From Thereva unica (Eukaryota > Arthropoda > Insecta > Diptera > Therevidae): a stretch of 64,000 nucleotides of DNA. Shown one piece after another: positions 43,138-54,502 of the stretch. How positions within the stretch are numbered: the first letter of the stretch is position 1; each line of letters begins with the position of its first letter. The notes beneath the pieces were generated by a model. That model ran no database searches, was not told the DNA's origin, and worked only from the letters and a program-made list of their open reading frames with translations. The stretch lies in NCBI GenBank assembly GCA_949987705.1, contig OX465283.1, positions 91,623,813-91,687,812 of the forward strand, written 5' to 3'. A program made the translations under genes and the position numbers.

Positions 43138-43591
43138 TTAAACTTTAACATATTTAATCATAAAAAACAGCCTAAAAAACGCAATTCCCAGAAAACGCCA
43201 CCTTATTTTTTGCTCAAATTTTGAGAAAATGTTGGGAATACATACGAGAATTACCGTGCAAAATTTCAGAGTGGGCCGATGAACACGGAATTTTTTACGA
43301 TTTTTTTTATTTTCTTTATCATCCTTCTCTTCTTCTTCTTCGGGAGTTTCTGATTTAGGGCGATCTAATTCCTCCACCAACTCTTCCGGGGAACCGGGGA
43401 ATCCCACGACCAAACCAAATGAACCGGGGAATCCCACGGCCAAAGCCGGGAAATCCCCAGTCAGCATCAACCGGCGTAATTGTGAATAGGCGTAAATCGA
43501 ATCGGCGCAAAACGACGTTTACCTGTACTGTTTGCCTTACGTAATCTGTCATTTGTTGTTCACGCGTTTCGGATCGAGTGAAAAAGTACAA
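43138..43591 (-). pseudogene. X1 interior, acidic/proline-glycine coding remnant
   Basis: Two overlapping minus frames: 43355-43591 (TRSETREQQMTDYVRQTVQV) and 43138-43470, which has repeated GFPGSF/GFPGSP and then PEEEEEKDDKENKKNRKK before running into the inverted repeat. They are present almost unchanged in X2 (49737-50190). The charged run looks like a nuclear protein tail, but no family is recognised. The overlap of two frames suggests a frameshifted gene or an artefact of skewed composition. Confidence 0.3.
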
Positions 43592-43799
43592 TGAAAGTGT
43601 TGAGCAAAAATCGAAAAGTAAAGAAGAATAAAACTACAAAGAATAGAGTCACACGCCGGTCAGAATATAAACATCTAGACTAGACCGTTGCTCAAATCCG
43701 TTTGGCTTGGAACGCCATTTAATCAAAACAAATTTGAGGAGACCCTCACAAGCTTTGAAAACAAATTTTGGTTTTGTGGGTGGAGATTTTGGGATTCCA

Positions 43800-44165
43800 G
43801 CTGAATGACATTTCTCACCTACAGCACACGGAAAAGGGGCACCAGATGGAATAGGTGGATCTGTAAAAAGACTTGCTGCCAGAGCAAGTTTACATTTACC
43901 ACCAGAAAAACAAATCGTTGATGCGCAGGGATTGTATAACTGGGCTAAAAGAAGCGATACGTTTCCCTCAATTCAAATCGAGTGGAGTACTCAAAATGAT
44001 TACAAAATTGCTGATAGGTTTTTGAAAACAAGATTCAATAAAGCAAGATCGATTAAAAACACTAAAGCGATTCACTTCTTGAAGCCACTACTCTCAGACG
44101 GACAGATGGAAACAAAACTTTTTTCATTGAGCGAAAAATCATCAATTGATTATATAATAACGTAG
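43800..44165 (+). pseudogene. X1 interior, HGKG-domain fragment
   Basis: The plus strand reads FSPTAHGKGAPDGIGGSVKR then LAARASLHLPPEKQIVDAQG and, from the ATG at 43932, YNWAKRSDTFPSIQIEWSTQ to the stop at 44163-44165. The HGKG-x2-DG-x-GG-x-VKR motif followed by YNWA resembles, from memory, a domain in many unplaced arthropod and cnidarian transposon-linked proteins; I cannot name a family. The upstream part has a stop (TGA near 43807). X2 carries the same segment at 49163-49530 on the minus strand. Confidence 0.5.
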
Positions 44166-44713
44166 ACCGACGTACTGTGTTGCGAACCACGAAATATACA
44201 AAAATTTATTGTATAAAATAAAAGTTTATCCATTGTACCAAATATATATCCTTTGTATCTATTATGATAAGTTAAAAATCATTTAATTGATTCGAATATC
44301 CCTATTTATATAATGTGAAAAGTGAAAAAAAAAAAATCGTAAAAAATTCCGTGTTCATCGGCCCACTCTGAAATTTTGCACGGTAATTCTCGTATGTATT
44401 CTCAACATTTCCTCAAAATTTGAGCAAAAAATAAGGTGGCGTTTTCTGGGAATTGCGTTTTTAGGCTGTTTTTTATGATTAAATATGTTAAAGTTTAAAA
44501 AAAATCAAAATGATATTTTTTCCGAAAAATTCAAACAAAAACAAAAATTTTTCATATTATATGTTTTTCTGTTTAGTTGCGCTCAGTTAGAGATAACAAC
44601 ACCATAAAAAACCATTTTTCACTTTTTTCAAAAAATAAACAAGGTCGTGTATGACCTATGACCTTGAAAAAAAATCTAAAAAAAATCAGGTGAATTTGGG
44701 ACACAAAATGCAA

Positions 44714-44714
<1 letters not shown>

Positions 44715-44787
<73 letters not shown>
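44715..44787. repeat. (TA)n tract at the Helitron-like 5' junction
   Basis: Begins TCTATATATA directly at the break in the X1 right arm. TC followed by TA-rich sequence is how the Helitron-like 5' ends in this region begin, so this may be an expanded 5' end. Confidence 0.8.
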
Positions 44788-44788
<1 letters not shown>

Positions 44789-46861
44789 TAGCAAAAACCC
44801 GCGTGCGTTGCAACGAATTTCAATGAAATAAGATTATGGGGACACAGTCTGCGATAGGAAAATGATATAGTGAAAAAAGAACAAATCTGGGAAAATTGAT
44901 TTTGGGAGATGACCGCCATGGACCAAATGATATATTGAGTATACTATATTACCTATGGTGTTCTACTTATCATACTCTTTCATTTGATACCCATGTCGAA
45001 GGGGTTGTAAAGAAAATATTAATACGCCCTCTTGAGATGGCGCTATGGACCAAACGATATATTGAGTATACTATATTGCATATGGTGTTCTACTTATCAT
45101 ACTCTTTCATTTGATACCCATCTCGAAGGGGTTGTGAAGAAAATGGTAATCCGCCCTCTGGAGATGACCGCCATTTACCAAACGATATATTGAGTATACT
45201 ATATTGCTTATATTGTTCTACTTATCATAGCCTTTCATTTGATACCCATGTCTCGGGTGTTGTGAAGAAAATGGTAAACCGCCCTTTTGAGATGGCCGCC
45301 ATGGACCAAATTATAAATTGAGTATACTATATTGCTTATGGTGTTCTACTTTTCATAGCCTTTCATGTGATACCCATGTCTCGGGTGTTGTGAAGAAAAT
45401 AGTAACCCGCCCTCTTGAGATGGCCGCCATGAATCTAAAGACACAGTCTATGGCAATGTTCTTATAATGCCCTTTCATTTGATACCAATGTCGAGGGGGT
45501 AGTGAAGAAAATGATCATCCGCCCTCTTCAGATGACCGCCATGGACCAAACGATATATTGAGTATACTATATTGCTTATGGTGTTCTACTTATCATACCC
45601 TTTCATTTGAAATCCATGTCGAGGGGTGTGAAGATAATGGTAATCCAACCTCTGGAGATGGCCGCTATGGGCCAAACGATATATTGAGTATACTATATTG
45701 CTTATGTGTTCTACTTATCATACTCTCTCATTTGATACCCATCTCGAAAGGGTTGTGAAGAAAACGGTAGTCCGCCCGCTTGAGATGATCGCCATGGACG
45801 AACCGATATATTGAGTATACTATATTGCCTATGGTGTTCTCCTTGTCATACTCTTTCATTTGATATCCATGTCGAAGGTGTTGTGAAGAAAATGGTAATC
45901 CGCATTCTTGAGGTGGCCGCTATGGACCAAGCGACATATTGAGTATACTATATTGCTTATATTGTTCTACTTATCATACTCTTTCATTAGATACCCATTT
46001 CGAAGGGGTTGTGAAGATAATGGTCATCTGCTCTCTTGAGATGACTGCCATGGACCAAACGATATATTGAGTATACTATATTGCCTTTGGTGTTCTACTT
46101 ACCATACCCTTTCATTTGATATCCATGTCGAGGGGTTGTAAAGAAAATGGTAATCCGCCCTCTTGAGATGGCTGCTATGGACCAAACGCCTGCTTTTCTA
46201 TTGAAATTTTGCTATAAACCTCACGGAGCCCGAGACCTTTCCTTCAGATATGAATTTTACACAGATGAAATGCCTCAAAGAACATGGGTCTTGCGTCGGC
46301 CGCCATGAATCGGTATATTGAGTCTACTACATTGCTTATTGTATTCTACTTATCATACCCTTTAATTTGATACCCATTTTGATAGGGTTGTGAAGAAAGT
46401 GGTAATCCGGCCTCTTTAGACGGCCGCCATGGATCTAAAGATATATTTTGTATACTACATTGCTTATTGTATTCTACTTATCATACCCTTTCATTTGATA
46501 CCCATGTCGAGGTGGTTGTGAAGAAAGTGGTACACCGCCCTCTTGAGACACGTCATGGCCTACCTATTGTTTGACAGCTGCGTAAATTTGAAATTTTCAT
46601 TAAATGTAATGATTCAATTTAATGACAATTTTACATTTGTCAAACAATAGGTAGGCCATGAAGCTATTGAAACTAAAATGAAGTGAAAATTCCTAAAATT
46701 ACCATTTTTTTGTTTTTTCAGGCAATTTTTTAAATTTTTCTCTCCGTAAGAACCATCCTCGTACTTCAACGAATATTCAAAAAAAAAAATTAGTCCAATA
46801 GGTCCAGCCGTTCTCGAGTTTTGCGCTTACCAACACATTTAGCGATTCATTTTTATATTAT

Positions 46862-46864
<3 letters not shown>
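44788..46864 (-). mobile_element. H4: Helitron-like element carrying satellite
   Basis: 3' end on the minus strand: perfect 10-bp palindrome CGTTGCAACG (44806-44815), then 14 bases, then CTAG (44788-44791), then T of (TA)n. 5' end: TCTATAATATAAAAATGAAT (46864 downwards), then CTCGAGAACGGCTGGACC, a phrase typical of insect Helentron-type 5' ends. Inside are about 10 older-type satellite monomers (about 44900-46190), a unique stretch, two young-type monomers (about 46300-46545) and part of a 145-bp palindrome (46551-46679). No Rep/helicase gene, so non-autonomous. Confidence 0.7.

Positions 46865-46920
<56 letters not shown>
46865..46920. repeat. (TA)n tract between H4 and H5
   Basis: Pure TA dinucleotide, joining the 5' end of H4 to the CTAG 3' end of H5. 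Confidence 0.95.
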
Positions 46921-46921
<1 letters not shown>

Positions 46922-48617
46922 TAGTAACGCCCTGTGGTCAAAATTTGACCACAAAATCTTCTTCTTCTTTAAACTCCTTTAGTCCCTCATGGGACATAGG
47001 GCGGAAACAGTTGCCCTCCAGCGGACTCTGCTTTGCGCGACAGCTCTTAACTTCGACCAGGATCTCCCAGTTGTTGCGGCTTCTTCTAGTAGGGTTCTCC
47101 TCCACGTTGTTCTAGATCTTCCTACTCGACGGGAACCTTGCGGATTCCAGTCAAGGGCCTGTTTGGCTAGATTTTCGTTTTCGCGTCGCAAGGTGTAGCC
47201 TACCCAATTCCATTTCCTTCGCCTGATTTGGTCGTCTATCCTTTCTTGGCCGGCACGGCGCCATAGTTCTTCGTTTGAAATTCTATTCATTTTTTGCCAG
47301 CGGATTTTTAGGATACGACGAAGGCATCTGTTGATGAAGACTTGTAGGCGCCCTGTGATGAATTGGGTGACTTTCCATGTTTCGCAACCGTACAAAAGAA
47401 CTGCCTTAACATTGGAGTTGAACAGCCGCAATTTGGTGTTAGTAGAGATCACCGTTGATCTCCATATGCGGAACAGGCATGCTTTATTTAGAAAGAGAAT
47501 AATACAGTTTTTAGTCATTTAAAATTATAAAATTTGTAAATGCATTAATAGGCGTGTCGAATGATCTGTCGACTACGTGCAAAACATTAAAAGTTTCTTT
47601 TTTTTATTAAATTAAAATCAAAATATGTATGTACATTTCAAAATACATGGCCTTCACCCATTATTTTGAAAAGGAGTTCAAACTCAAGTGGATGTACGTT
47701 TCCAAATATGTTTGTTTGAACTCTTCAATTGTTGCCCGAGTTTCCTTAAACCAGCCTAACAGCCTTTAAACCAACCTATTGTGTTTCTCTTTTTCTTGTA
47801 TTTTCTGTTCTTCCCATAAGTGTCCTTTGACGGGGCATTTTATTCAACTAACATATTTGATGTACTGAATTTGTTAAAAAATTATCAATGGGCAAATAAT
47901 CATGAAAAACACAATTCATGTATTTCAAAATTCACTACATTCATTCGTTATGTTAAAAACAAATACAAACAAATTACATGCCTTTCGTTGAAACACTGCA
48001 GAATGCTGTTAGAGTTCTCAGCAATAATGCAAATGAACTTCAACAAAAAGGTATACGAAAAAACACAATCACTTTCAGCAAAATTATTGAAAAAAGTCAC
48101 TTTACTGATAACACGTTCAATTAACTTGTATTCACAAACAGAATGTCTCCTACTCATGCACTTGTCGCTTTTCCACATTGCTGACGTAATTAACATGTCA
48201 CTTGTATCTAATTTTTACCCGTTTTAAACACAACATAATGTATAAACATGAAACTTATATTCTGCACACCTTTACGACTCCGTCTTCCATATAAAACCAA
48301 TTTGAGCAAGATCTGTTTAGAGAAAGTTGGTTAATAAATCTGTACAAAAATAGTGCTTGCGTATTAATATATAATAAATTTTATATGCGCCTGTTTATAT
48401 GCTAACCGTAATTTCTACCTTATTGTTATTTATATTGGGAAATGCAATACTCATTTCCGAGCGACAGAAATGAGATAAATGACTAATTCTTGTTTTGTGC
48501 ACACCTTTACGACTAAGACTTCCATATAAAACCAGTTTGAGCAAAATCGGTTTAGTAGAAGTCGAATAAAGTGCTGTACAAAAAAAGTGCTTGCGTATTA
48601 ATATATAGATAGATAGA
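46921..48617 (-). mobile_element. H5: Helitron-like element
   Basis: 3' end on the minus strand: 21-bp palindrome TGTGGTCAAATTTTGACCAC(A) at 46933-46953, eight bases, CTAG at 46921-46924, then T. 5' end: TCTATCTATCTATATATTAA then TACGCAAGCAC, abutting the X2 arm at ...TGCAA. The 5'-terminal module is duplicated (48262-48372 and 48499-48608, each from GCACACCTTTACGACT to GCTTGCGTATTAATATAT). An RTE fragment occupies 46954-47518. The middle (47519-48261) is AT-rich with no recognised gene. Non-autonomous. Confidence 0.7.
46954..47518 (-). pseudogene. RTE-clade LINE 3' end in H5
   Basis: Frame 46979-47518 (179 codons): LRLFNSNVKAVLLYGCETWK, FINRCLRRILKIRW, SNEELWRRAGQERIDDQIRR, RKWNWVGYTLRRENENLAKQ, ALDWNPQGSRRVGR, VRWRATVSALCPMRD, then a stop, a short 3' UTR and an (AAG)n tail. 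This is the C-terminal domain of the RTE ORF, 5'-truncated as is normal for LINE insertions. The first 17 codons are not RTE-like. The tail abuts the H5 hairpin, so the LINE inserted inside H5 or was captured by it. Confidence 0.85.
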
Positions 48618-50440
48618 TTGCATTTTGTGTCCCAAATTCACCTGATTTTTTTTAGATTTTTTTTCAAGGTCATAGGTCATACACGACCTTGTTTATTTTT
48701 TGAAAAAAGTGAAAAATGGTTTTTTATGGTGTTGTTATCTCTAACTGAGCGCAACTAAACAGAAAAACATATAATATGAAAAATTTTTGTTTTTGTTTGA
48801 ATTTTTCGGAAAAAATATCATTTTGATTTTTTTTAAACTTTAACATATTTAATCATAAAAAACAGCCTAAAAACGCAATTCCCAGAAAACGCCACCTTAT
48901 TTTTTGCTCAAATTTTGAGGAAATGTTGAGAATACATACGAGAATTACCGTGCAAAATTTCAGAGTGGGCCGATGAACACGGAATTTTTTACGATTTTTT
49001 TTTCACTTTTCACATTATATAAATAGGGATATTCGAATCAATTAAATGATTTTTAACTTATCATAATAGATACAAAGGATATATATTTGGTACAATGGAT
49101 AAACTTTTATTTTATACAATAAATTTTTGTATATTTCGTGGTTCGCAACACAGTACGTCGGTCTACGTTATTATATAATCAATTGATGATTTTTCGCTCA
49201 ATGAAAAAAGTTTTGTGTCCATCTGTCCGTCTGAGAGTAGTGGCTTCAAGAAGTGAATCGCTTTAGTGTTTTTCATCGATCTTGCTTTATTGAATCTTGT
49301 TTTCAAAAACCTATCAGCAATTTTGTAATCATTTTGAGTACTCCACTCGATTTGAATTGAGGGAAACGTATCGCTTCTTTTAGCCCAGTTAAACAATCCC
49401 TGCGCATCAACGATTTGTTTTTCTGGTGGTAAATGTAAACTTGCTCTGGCAGCAAGTCTTTTTACAGATCCACCTATTCCATCTGGTGCCCCTTTTCCGT
49501 GTGCTGTAGGTGAGAAATGTCATTCAGCTGGAATCCCAAAATCTCCACCCACAAAACCAAAATTTGTTTTCAAAGCTTGTGAGGGTCTCCTCAAATTTGT
49601 TTTGATTAAATGGCGTTCCAAGCCAAACGGATTTGAGCAACGGTCTAGTCTAGATGTTTATATTCTGACCGGCGTGTGACTCTATTCTTTGTAGTTTTAT
49701 TCTTCTTTACTTTTCGATTTTTGCTCAACACTTTCATTGTACTTTTTCACTCGATCCGAAACGCGTGAACAACAAATGACAGATTACGTAAGGCAAACAG
49801 TACAGGTAAACGTCGTTTTGCGCCGATTCGATTTACGCCTATTCACAATTACGCCGGTTGATGCTGACTGGGGATTTCCCGGCTTTGGCCGTGGGATTCC
49901 CCGGTTCATTTGGTTTGGTCGTGGAATTCCCCGGTTCCCCGGAAGAGTTGGTGGAGGAATTAGATCGCCCTAATTCAGAAACTCCCGAAGAAGAAGAAGA
50001 GAAGGATGATAAAGAAAATAAAAAAAATCGTAAAAAATTCCGTGTTCATCGGCCCACTCTGAAATTTTGCACGGTAATTCTCGTATGTATTCCCAACATT
50101 TTCTCAAAATTTGAGCAAAAAATAAGGTGGCGTTTTCTGGGAATTGCGTTTTTTAGGCTGTTTTTTATGATTAAATATGTTAAAGTTTAAAAAAAAAATC
50201 AAAATGATATTTTTTTCCGGAAAATTCAAACAAAAACAAAATTTTTTCATATTATATGTTTTTCTGTTTAGTTGCGCTCAGTTAGAGATAAGAACACCAT
50301 AAAAGAACCATTTTTCACTTTTTTCAAAAAATAAACAAGGTCGTGTATGACCTATGACCTTGAAAAAAAATCAGGTGAATTTGGGACACAAAATGCAATC
50401 AGAAAATCATATTTTCATATGTCTTTTCGGCCCTCGTGTT
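48618..50440. mobile_element. X2: inverted near-copy of X1
   Basis: Same structure as X1 read from the other strand: arms about 48618-49000 and about 50025-50440, HGKG fragment at 49163-49530 (minus) and the acidic remnant at 49737-50190 (plus). Small differences from X1 exist (SMKNTKA against SIKNTKA; VVEFPG against VVGFPG). It is cut at the same base as X1 on the inner side and at CCCTCGTGTT on the outer side, so it lacks the GGTGATTCC tip. Confidence 0.75.
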
Positions 50441-51153
50441 CGGGACCCAGCGGCACCGACAGCAGCGTATCCGTTGCGGGGACGTCCCGCTCGGACCGCC
50501 AGCTAACGGATCAAAGAAGAAGAAGATATTGTTCTACTTATCATACTCTTTCATTGGATACCCATTTCGAAGGGGTTGTGAAGAAAATGGTCATCTGCTC
50601 TCTTGAGATGACTGCCATGGACCAAACGATATATTGAGTATACTATATTGTTGATGGTGTTCTACTTATCATACCCTTTCATTTGAAATCCATGTCGAGG
50701 GGTGTGAAGATATTGGTAATCCAACCTCTGGAGATGGCCGCTATGGACCAAACGATATAGTCTATGGCATTCTTCTTATAATGCCCTTTCATTTGATACC
50801 AATGTCGAGGGGGTAGTGAAGAAAATGATCATCTGCCCTCTTGAGATGACCGCCATGGACCAAACGATATATTGAGTGTAGTATATTGCTTATGGTGTTC
50901 TACTTATCATACCCTTTCATTTGAAATCCATGTCGAGGGGTGTGAAGATAATGGTAATCCAACCTCTGGAGATGGCCGCTATGGACCAAACGATATATTG
51001 AGTATACTATATTGCTTATGTGTTCTACTTATCATACTCTCTCATTTGATACCCATCTCAAAGGGGTTGTGAAGAAAATGGTAATCCGCCTGCTTGAGAT
51101 GATCACCATGGACCAAAGGATATATTGAGTATACTATATTGCCTATGGTGTTC
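50441..51153 (+). repeat. LINE fragment remnant and satellite array
   Basis: 50441-50523 is the last 83 bp of the LINE 3' fragment with (AAG)n tail; 50524-51153 holds five older-type satellite monomers, mirror of 41787-42414. The array ends abruptly at GGTGTTCT, followed by unrelated sequence. Confidence 0.8.
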
Positions 51154-51893
51154 TTGAACTCATGTCCGTATGCATAATTTCAACTAAACCCAGGTAGCAG
51201 AGCTGAGTCGAGTTCAGTCAACCTTAACCCAACTCGACTCCCGTTTACATGTAGTTAGACTTGGGCTCAACTTGAGTTCAACTCATCATGTATAAGTACT
51301 AAATGCAATCTGACCTTTTTGTAAAAAAATCAAGAAGACGGTTCCGAGATGGCGGCCGTTTTTGCAATTATGTTGCACCGAGCCCACGACATGGGTATCA
51401 AATGAATACAGTAAACTGTGTGACGTAATTTTAAATCTAATAGAATTGCCATCATAAAATGGCGGAATACATATAATAAACTAAAAAGTAGAAAATAAAA
51501 TAAATGGTTAAAAAATTTTTTTAAGAAAAATTCTTTTAATTTACTAAAAAATGTACTGAAAAGTAAAAAATAAAAAATATTTTAAAGAAAGCGTGAAATT
51601 TCAATTTTAATGAAAAAGTTAATTAAAAGAATGGCGCATTTTTCATCAAAAATTGAAAATATAACTGTAAATCGCGTGAGATTTACAATAACCCTCAATT
51701 TTTTGCTTTGTTAATTTCAAATTCTAACAAAATTTTTTGATGAAAAATGCGCCATTCTTTTAATTAACTTTTTTATTAAAATTGAAATTTCACGCTTTCT
51801 TTAAAATATTTTTTATTTTTTACTTTTCAGTACCTTTTTTAGTAAATTAAAAGAATTTTGTTTAAAAAAATTTTTTAACCATTTATTTTATTC

Positions 51894-51895
<2 letters not shown>
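51154..51895. repeat. unique flank plus AT-rich foldback Y1
   Basis: 51154-51490 is non-satellite sequence (TTGAACTCATGTCCG...). 51494-51892 is a foldback with arms of about 165 bp (left from AATAAAATAAATGGTTAAAA; right its complement) and a 60-bp loop with AAATCGCGTGAGATTTACAA. The whole segment recurs at 55454-56195 as a direct repeat. No coding content; MITE-like. Confidence 0.8.

Positions 51896-51972
<77 letters not shown>
51896..51972. repeat. (TA)n tract
   Basis: Joins foldback Y1 to the TC 5' end of H1. Confidence 0.95.
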
Positions 51973-51975
<3 letters not shown>

Positions 51976-54502
51976 ATATCTATAAAAATCTCGTGTCACA
52001 GTGTTTGTTACCGTACTCCTCCGAAACGGGTTGACCAATTTGCATGAAATTTTTGGTGTATATTTGGTAGGTCTGAGAATAGGTCGTAGGCTATTTTTTA
52101 TACCTTTAACCAAAAAAACAGCTGCAAAATCCAAACAAAAATGGTAATTTTAGGAATTTTCACTTCATTTTAGTTTCAATAGCTTCATGGCCTACCTATT
52201 GTTTGACAAATGTAAAATTGTCATTAAATTGAATCATTACATTTAATGAAAATTTCAAATTTACGCAGCTGTCAAACAATAGGTAGGCCATGACGCTATT
52301 GAAACTAAAATGATCCATGGCGGCCGTCTCAAGAGGGCGGTGTACCACTTTCTTCACAACCACCTCGACATGGGTATCAAATGAAAGGGTATGATAAGTA
52401 GAATACAATAAGCAATGTAGTATACAAAATATATCTTTAGATCCATGGCGGCCGTCTCAAGAGGGCGGGGTACCACTTTCTTCACAACCACCTCAACATG
52501 GGTATCAAATGAAAGGGTATATTAAGGAGAATACAATAAGCAATGGTATACAAAATATATCTTTAGATCCATGGCGGCCGTCTCAAGAGGGCGGGGTACC
52601 ACTTTCTTCACAACCACCTCGACATGGGTATCAAATGAAAGGGTATGATAAGTAGAATACAATAAACAATGTAGTATACAAAATATATCTTTAGATCCAT
52701 GGCGGCTGTCTCAAGAGGGCGGGGTACCACTTTCTTCACAACCACCTCGACATGGGTATCAAATGAAGGGGTATGATAAGTAGAATACAATAAGCAATGT
52801 TGTATACAAAATATATCTTTAGATCCATGGCGGCCGTCTCAAGAGGCCGGATTACCACTTTCTTCACAACCACCTCAACATGGGTATCAAATGAAAGGGT
52901 ATGTTAAGTAGAATATAATAAGCAATGTAGTATACAAAATATATCTTTAGATCCATGGCGGCCGTCTCAAGAGGGCGGGGTACCACTTTCTTCACAACCA
53001 CCTCGACATGGGTATCAAATGAAAGGGTATGATAAGTAGAATACAATAAGCAATGTAGTATACAAAATATATCTTTAGATCCATGGCGGCCGTCTCAAGA
53101 GGCCGGATTACCACTTTCTTCACAACCACCTCAACATGGGTATCAAATGAAAGGGTATGTTATATAGAATATAATAAGCAATGTAGTATACAAAATATAT
53201 CTTTAGATCCATGGCGGCCGTCTCAAGAGGGCGGGGTACCACTTTCTTCACAACCACCTCGACATGGGTATCAAATGAAAGGGTATGATAAGTAGAATAC
53301 AATAAGCAATGTAGTATACAAAATATATCTTTAAATCCATGGCGGCCGTCTCAAGAGGCCGGATTACCACTTTCTTCACAACCACCTCAACATGGGTATC
53401 AAATGAAAGGGTATGTTAAGTAGAATACAATAAGCAATGTAGTATACAAAATATATCTATAGATCCATGGCGGCCGTCTCAAGAGGGCGGGGTACCACTT
53501 TCTTCACAACCACCTCGACATGGGTATCAAATGAAAGGGTATGATAAGTAGAATACAATAAGCAATGTAGTATACAAAATATATCTTTAGATCCATGGCG
53601 GCCGTCTCAAGAGGCCGGATTACCATTTTCTTCACAACCACCTCAACATGGGTATCAAATGAAAGGGTATGATAAGTAGAATACAATAAGCAATGTAGTA
53701 TACAAAACATATCTTTAGATCCATGGCGGCCGTCTCAAGAGGGCGGGGTACCACTTTCTTCACAACCACCTCGACATGGGTATCGAATGAAAGGGTATGA
53801 TAAGTAGAATACAATAAGCAATGTAGTATACAAAATATATCTTTAAATCCATGGCGGCCGTCTCAAGAGGCCGGATTACCACTTTCTTCACAACCACCTC
53901 AACATGGGTATCAAATGAAAGGGTATGTTAAGTACAATACAATAAGCAATGTAGTATACAAAATATATCTTTAGATCCATGGCGGCCGTCTCAAGAGGGC
54001 GGGGTACCACTTTCTTCACAACCACCTCGACATGGGTATCGAATGAAAGGGTATGATAAGTAGAATACAATAAGCAATGTAGTATACAAAATATATCTTT
54101 AGATCCATGGCGGCTGTCTCAAGAGGCCGAATTACCACTTTCTTCACAACCACCTCAACATGGGTATCAAATGAAAGGGTATGATAAGTAGAATACAATA
54201 AGCAATGTAGTATACAAAATATATCTTTAGATCCATGGCGGCCGTCTAAAGAGGCCGGATTACCACTTTCTTCACAACCCCCTCAACATGGGTATCAAAT
54301 TGAAGGGTATGATAAGTAGAATACAATAAGCAATGTAGTAGACTCAATATACCGATTCATGGCGGCCGACGCAAGACCCATGTTCTTTGAGGCATTTCAT
54401 CTGTGTAAAACTCATATCTCGAAAAATATTAAGTCAGTGGATGGTTTTTATTGTTTACTATTGACTTATGGGTGCAGCGTAGGCGCACCGGGTCCCAGCT
54501 AG
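51973..54502 (+). mobile_element. H1: Helitron-like element with 16 satellite monomers
   Basis: 5' end TCTATATCTATAAAAATCTC then GTGTCACAGTG and a GGTTGACCAATTTGCATGAA phrase as in insect Helentron-type 5' ends. Next a 145-bp palindrome (52167-52311), then 16 monomers of about 128 bp (52312-54352), then a unique 3' region. The 3' end has a hairpin (GGTGC ... GCACC, 54471-54489), nine bases and CTAG at 54499-54502, then T. TC...CTAG between A and T fits the Helitron insertion rule. No Rep/helicase gene, so non-autonomous. H2 and H3 are the same family. Confidence 0.75.
52167..52311. repeat. 145-bp palindrome in H1
   Basis: 42-bp arms (ATTTTAGTTTCAATAGC... and complement) with one mismatch, around a 61-bp AT-rich loop. 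The satellite starts at the very next base. The same module is in H2 (61089-61233) and, lacking its outer end, in H4. It may be a MITE captured by the family, or a replication-related hairpin. Confidence 0.85.

Larger units (their letters stand above)
42858..44714. mobile_element. X1: long-inverted-repeat element
   Basis: Left arm 42858-43307 starts GGTGATTCCACGAACC; the right arm about 44326-44714 is its reverse complement but is cut at ...CACAAAATGCAA, where TC(TA)n begins. Arms are about 385 bp where both exist. The interior has two motif-bearing stretches on opposite strands, listed below. TA at the left end suggests a TA target duplication. It is a cut-and-paste DNA transposon or a non-autonomous derivative; superfamily not assigned. 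X2 is an inverted near-copy. Confidence 0.75.
41787..51153. repeat. large inverted duplication (arms ~2.9 and ~2.5 kb)
   Basis: Left arm 41787-44714 (satellite, LINE fragment, (TA)n, X1) is the reverse complement of the right arm 48618-51153 (X2, part of the LINE fragment, satellite), with few differences. The right arm lacks about 0.4 kb present in the left (42520-42889 equivalent). The spacer 44715-48617 holds H4, H5 and (TA)n tracts. The outer part of the left arm is also present, inverted, a second time at 54519-55453. Confidence 0.85.

Noticed and set aside
47820..48227. 135-codon plus-strand ORF in H5
   Set aside because: AT-rich, low-information composition and no Rep, helicase, OTU or endonuclease motif; kept only as possible decayed cargo.
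52312..54352. Regular repeat array that might suggest CRISPR
   Set aside because: There are no unique spacers; the whole 128-bp unit repeats, and the context is eukaryotic transposons.
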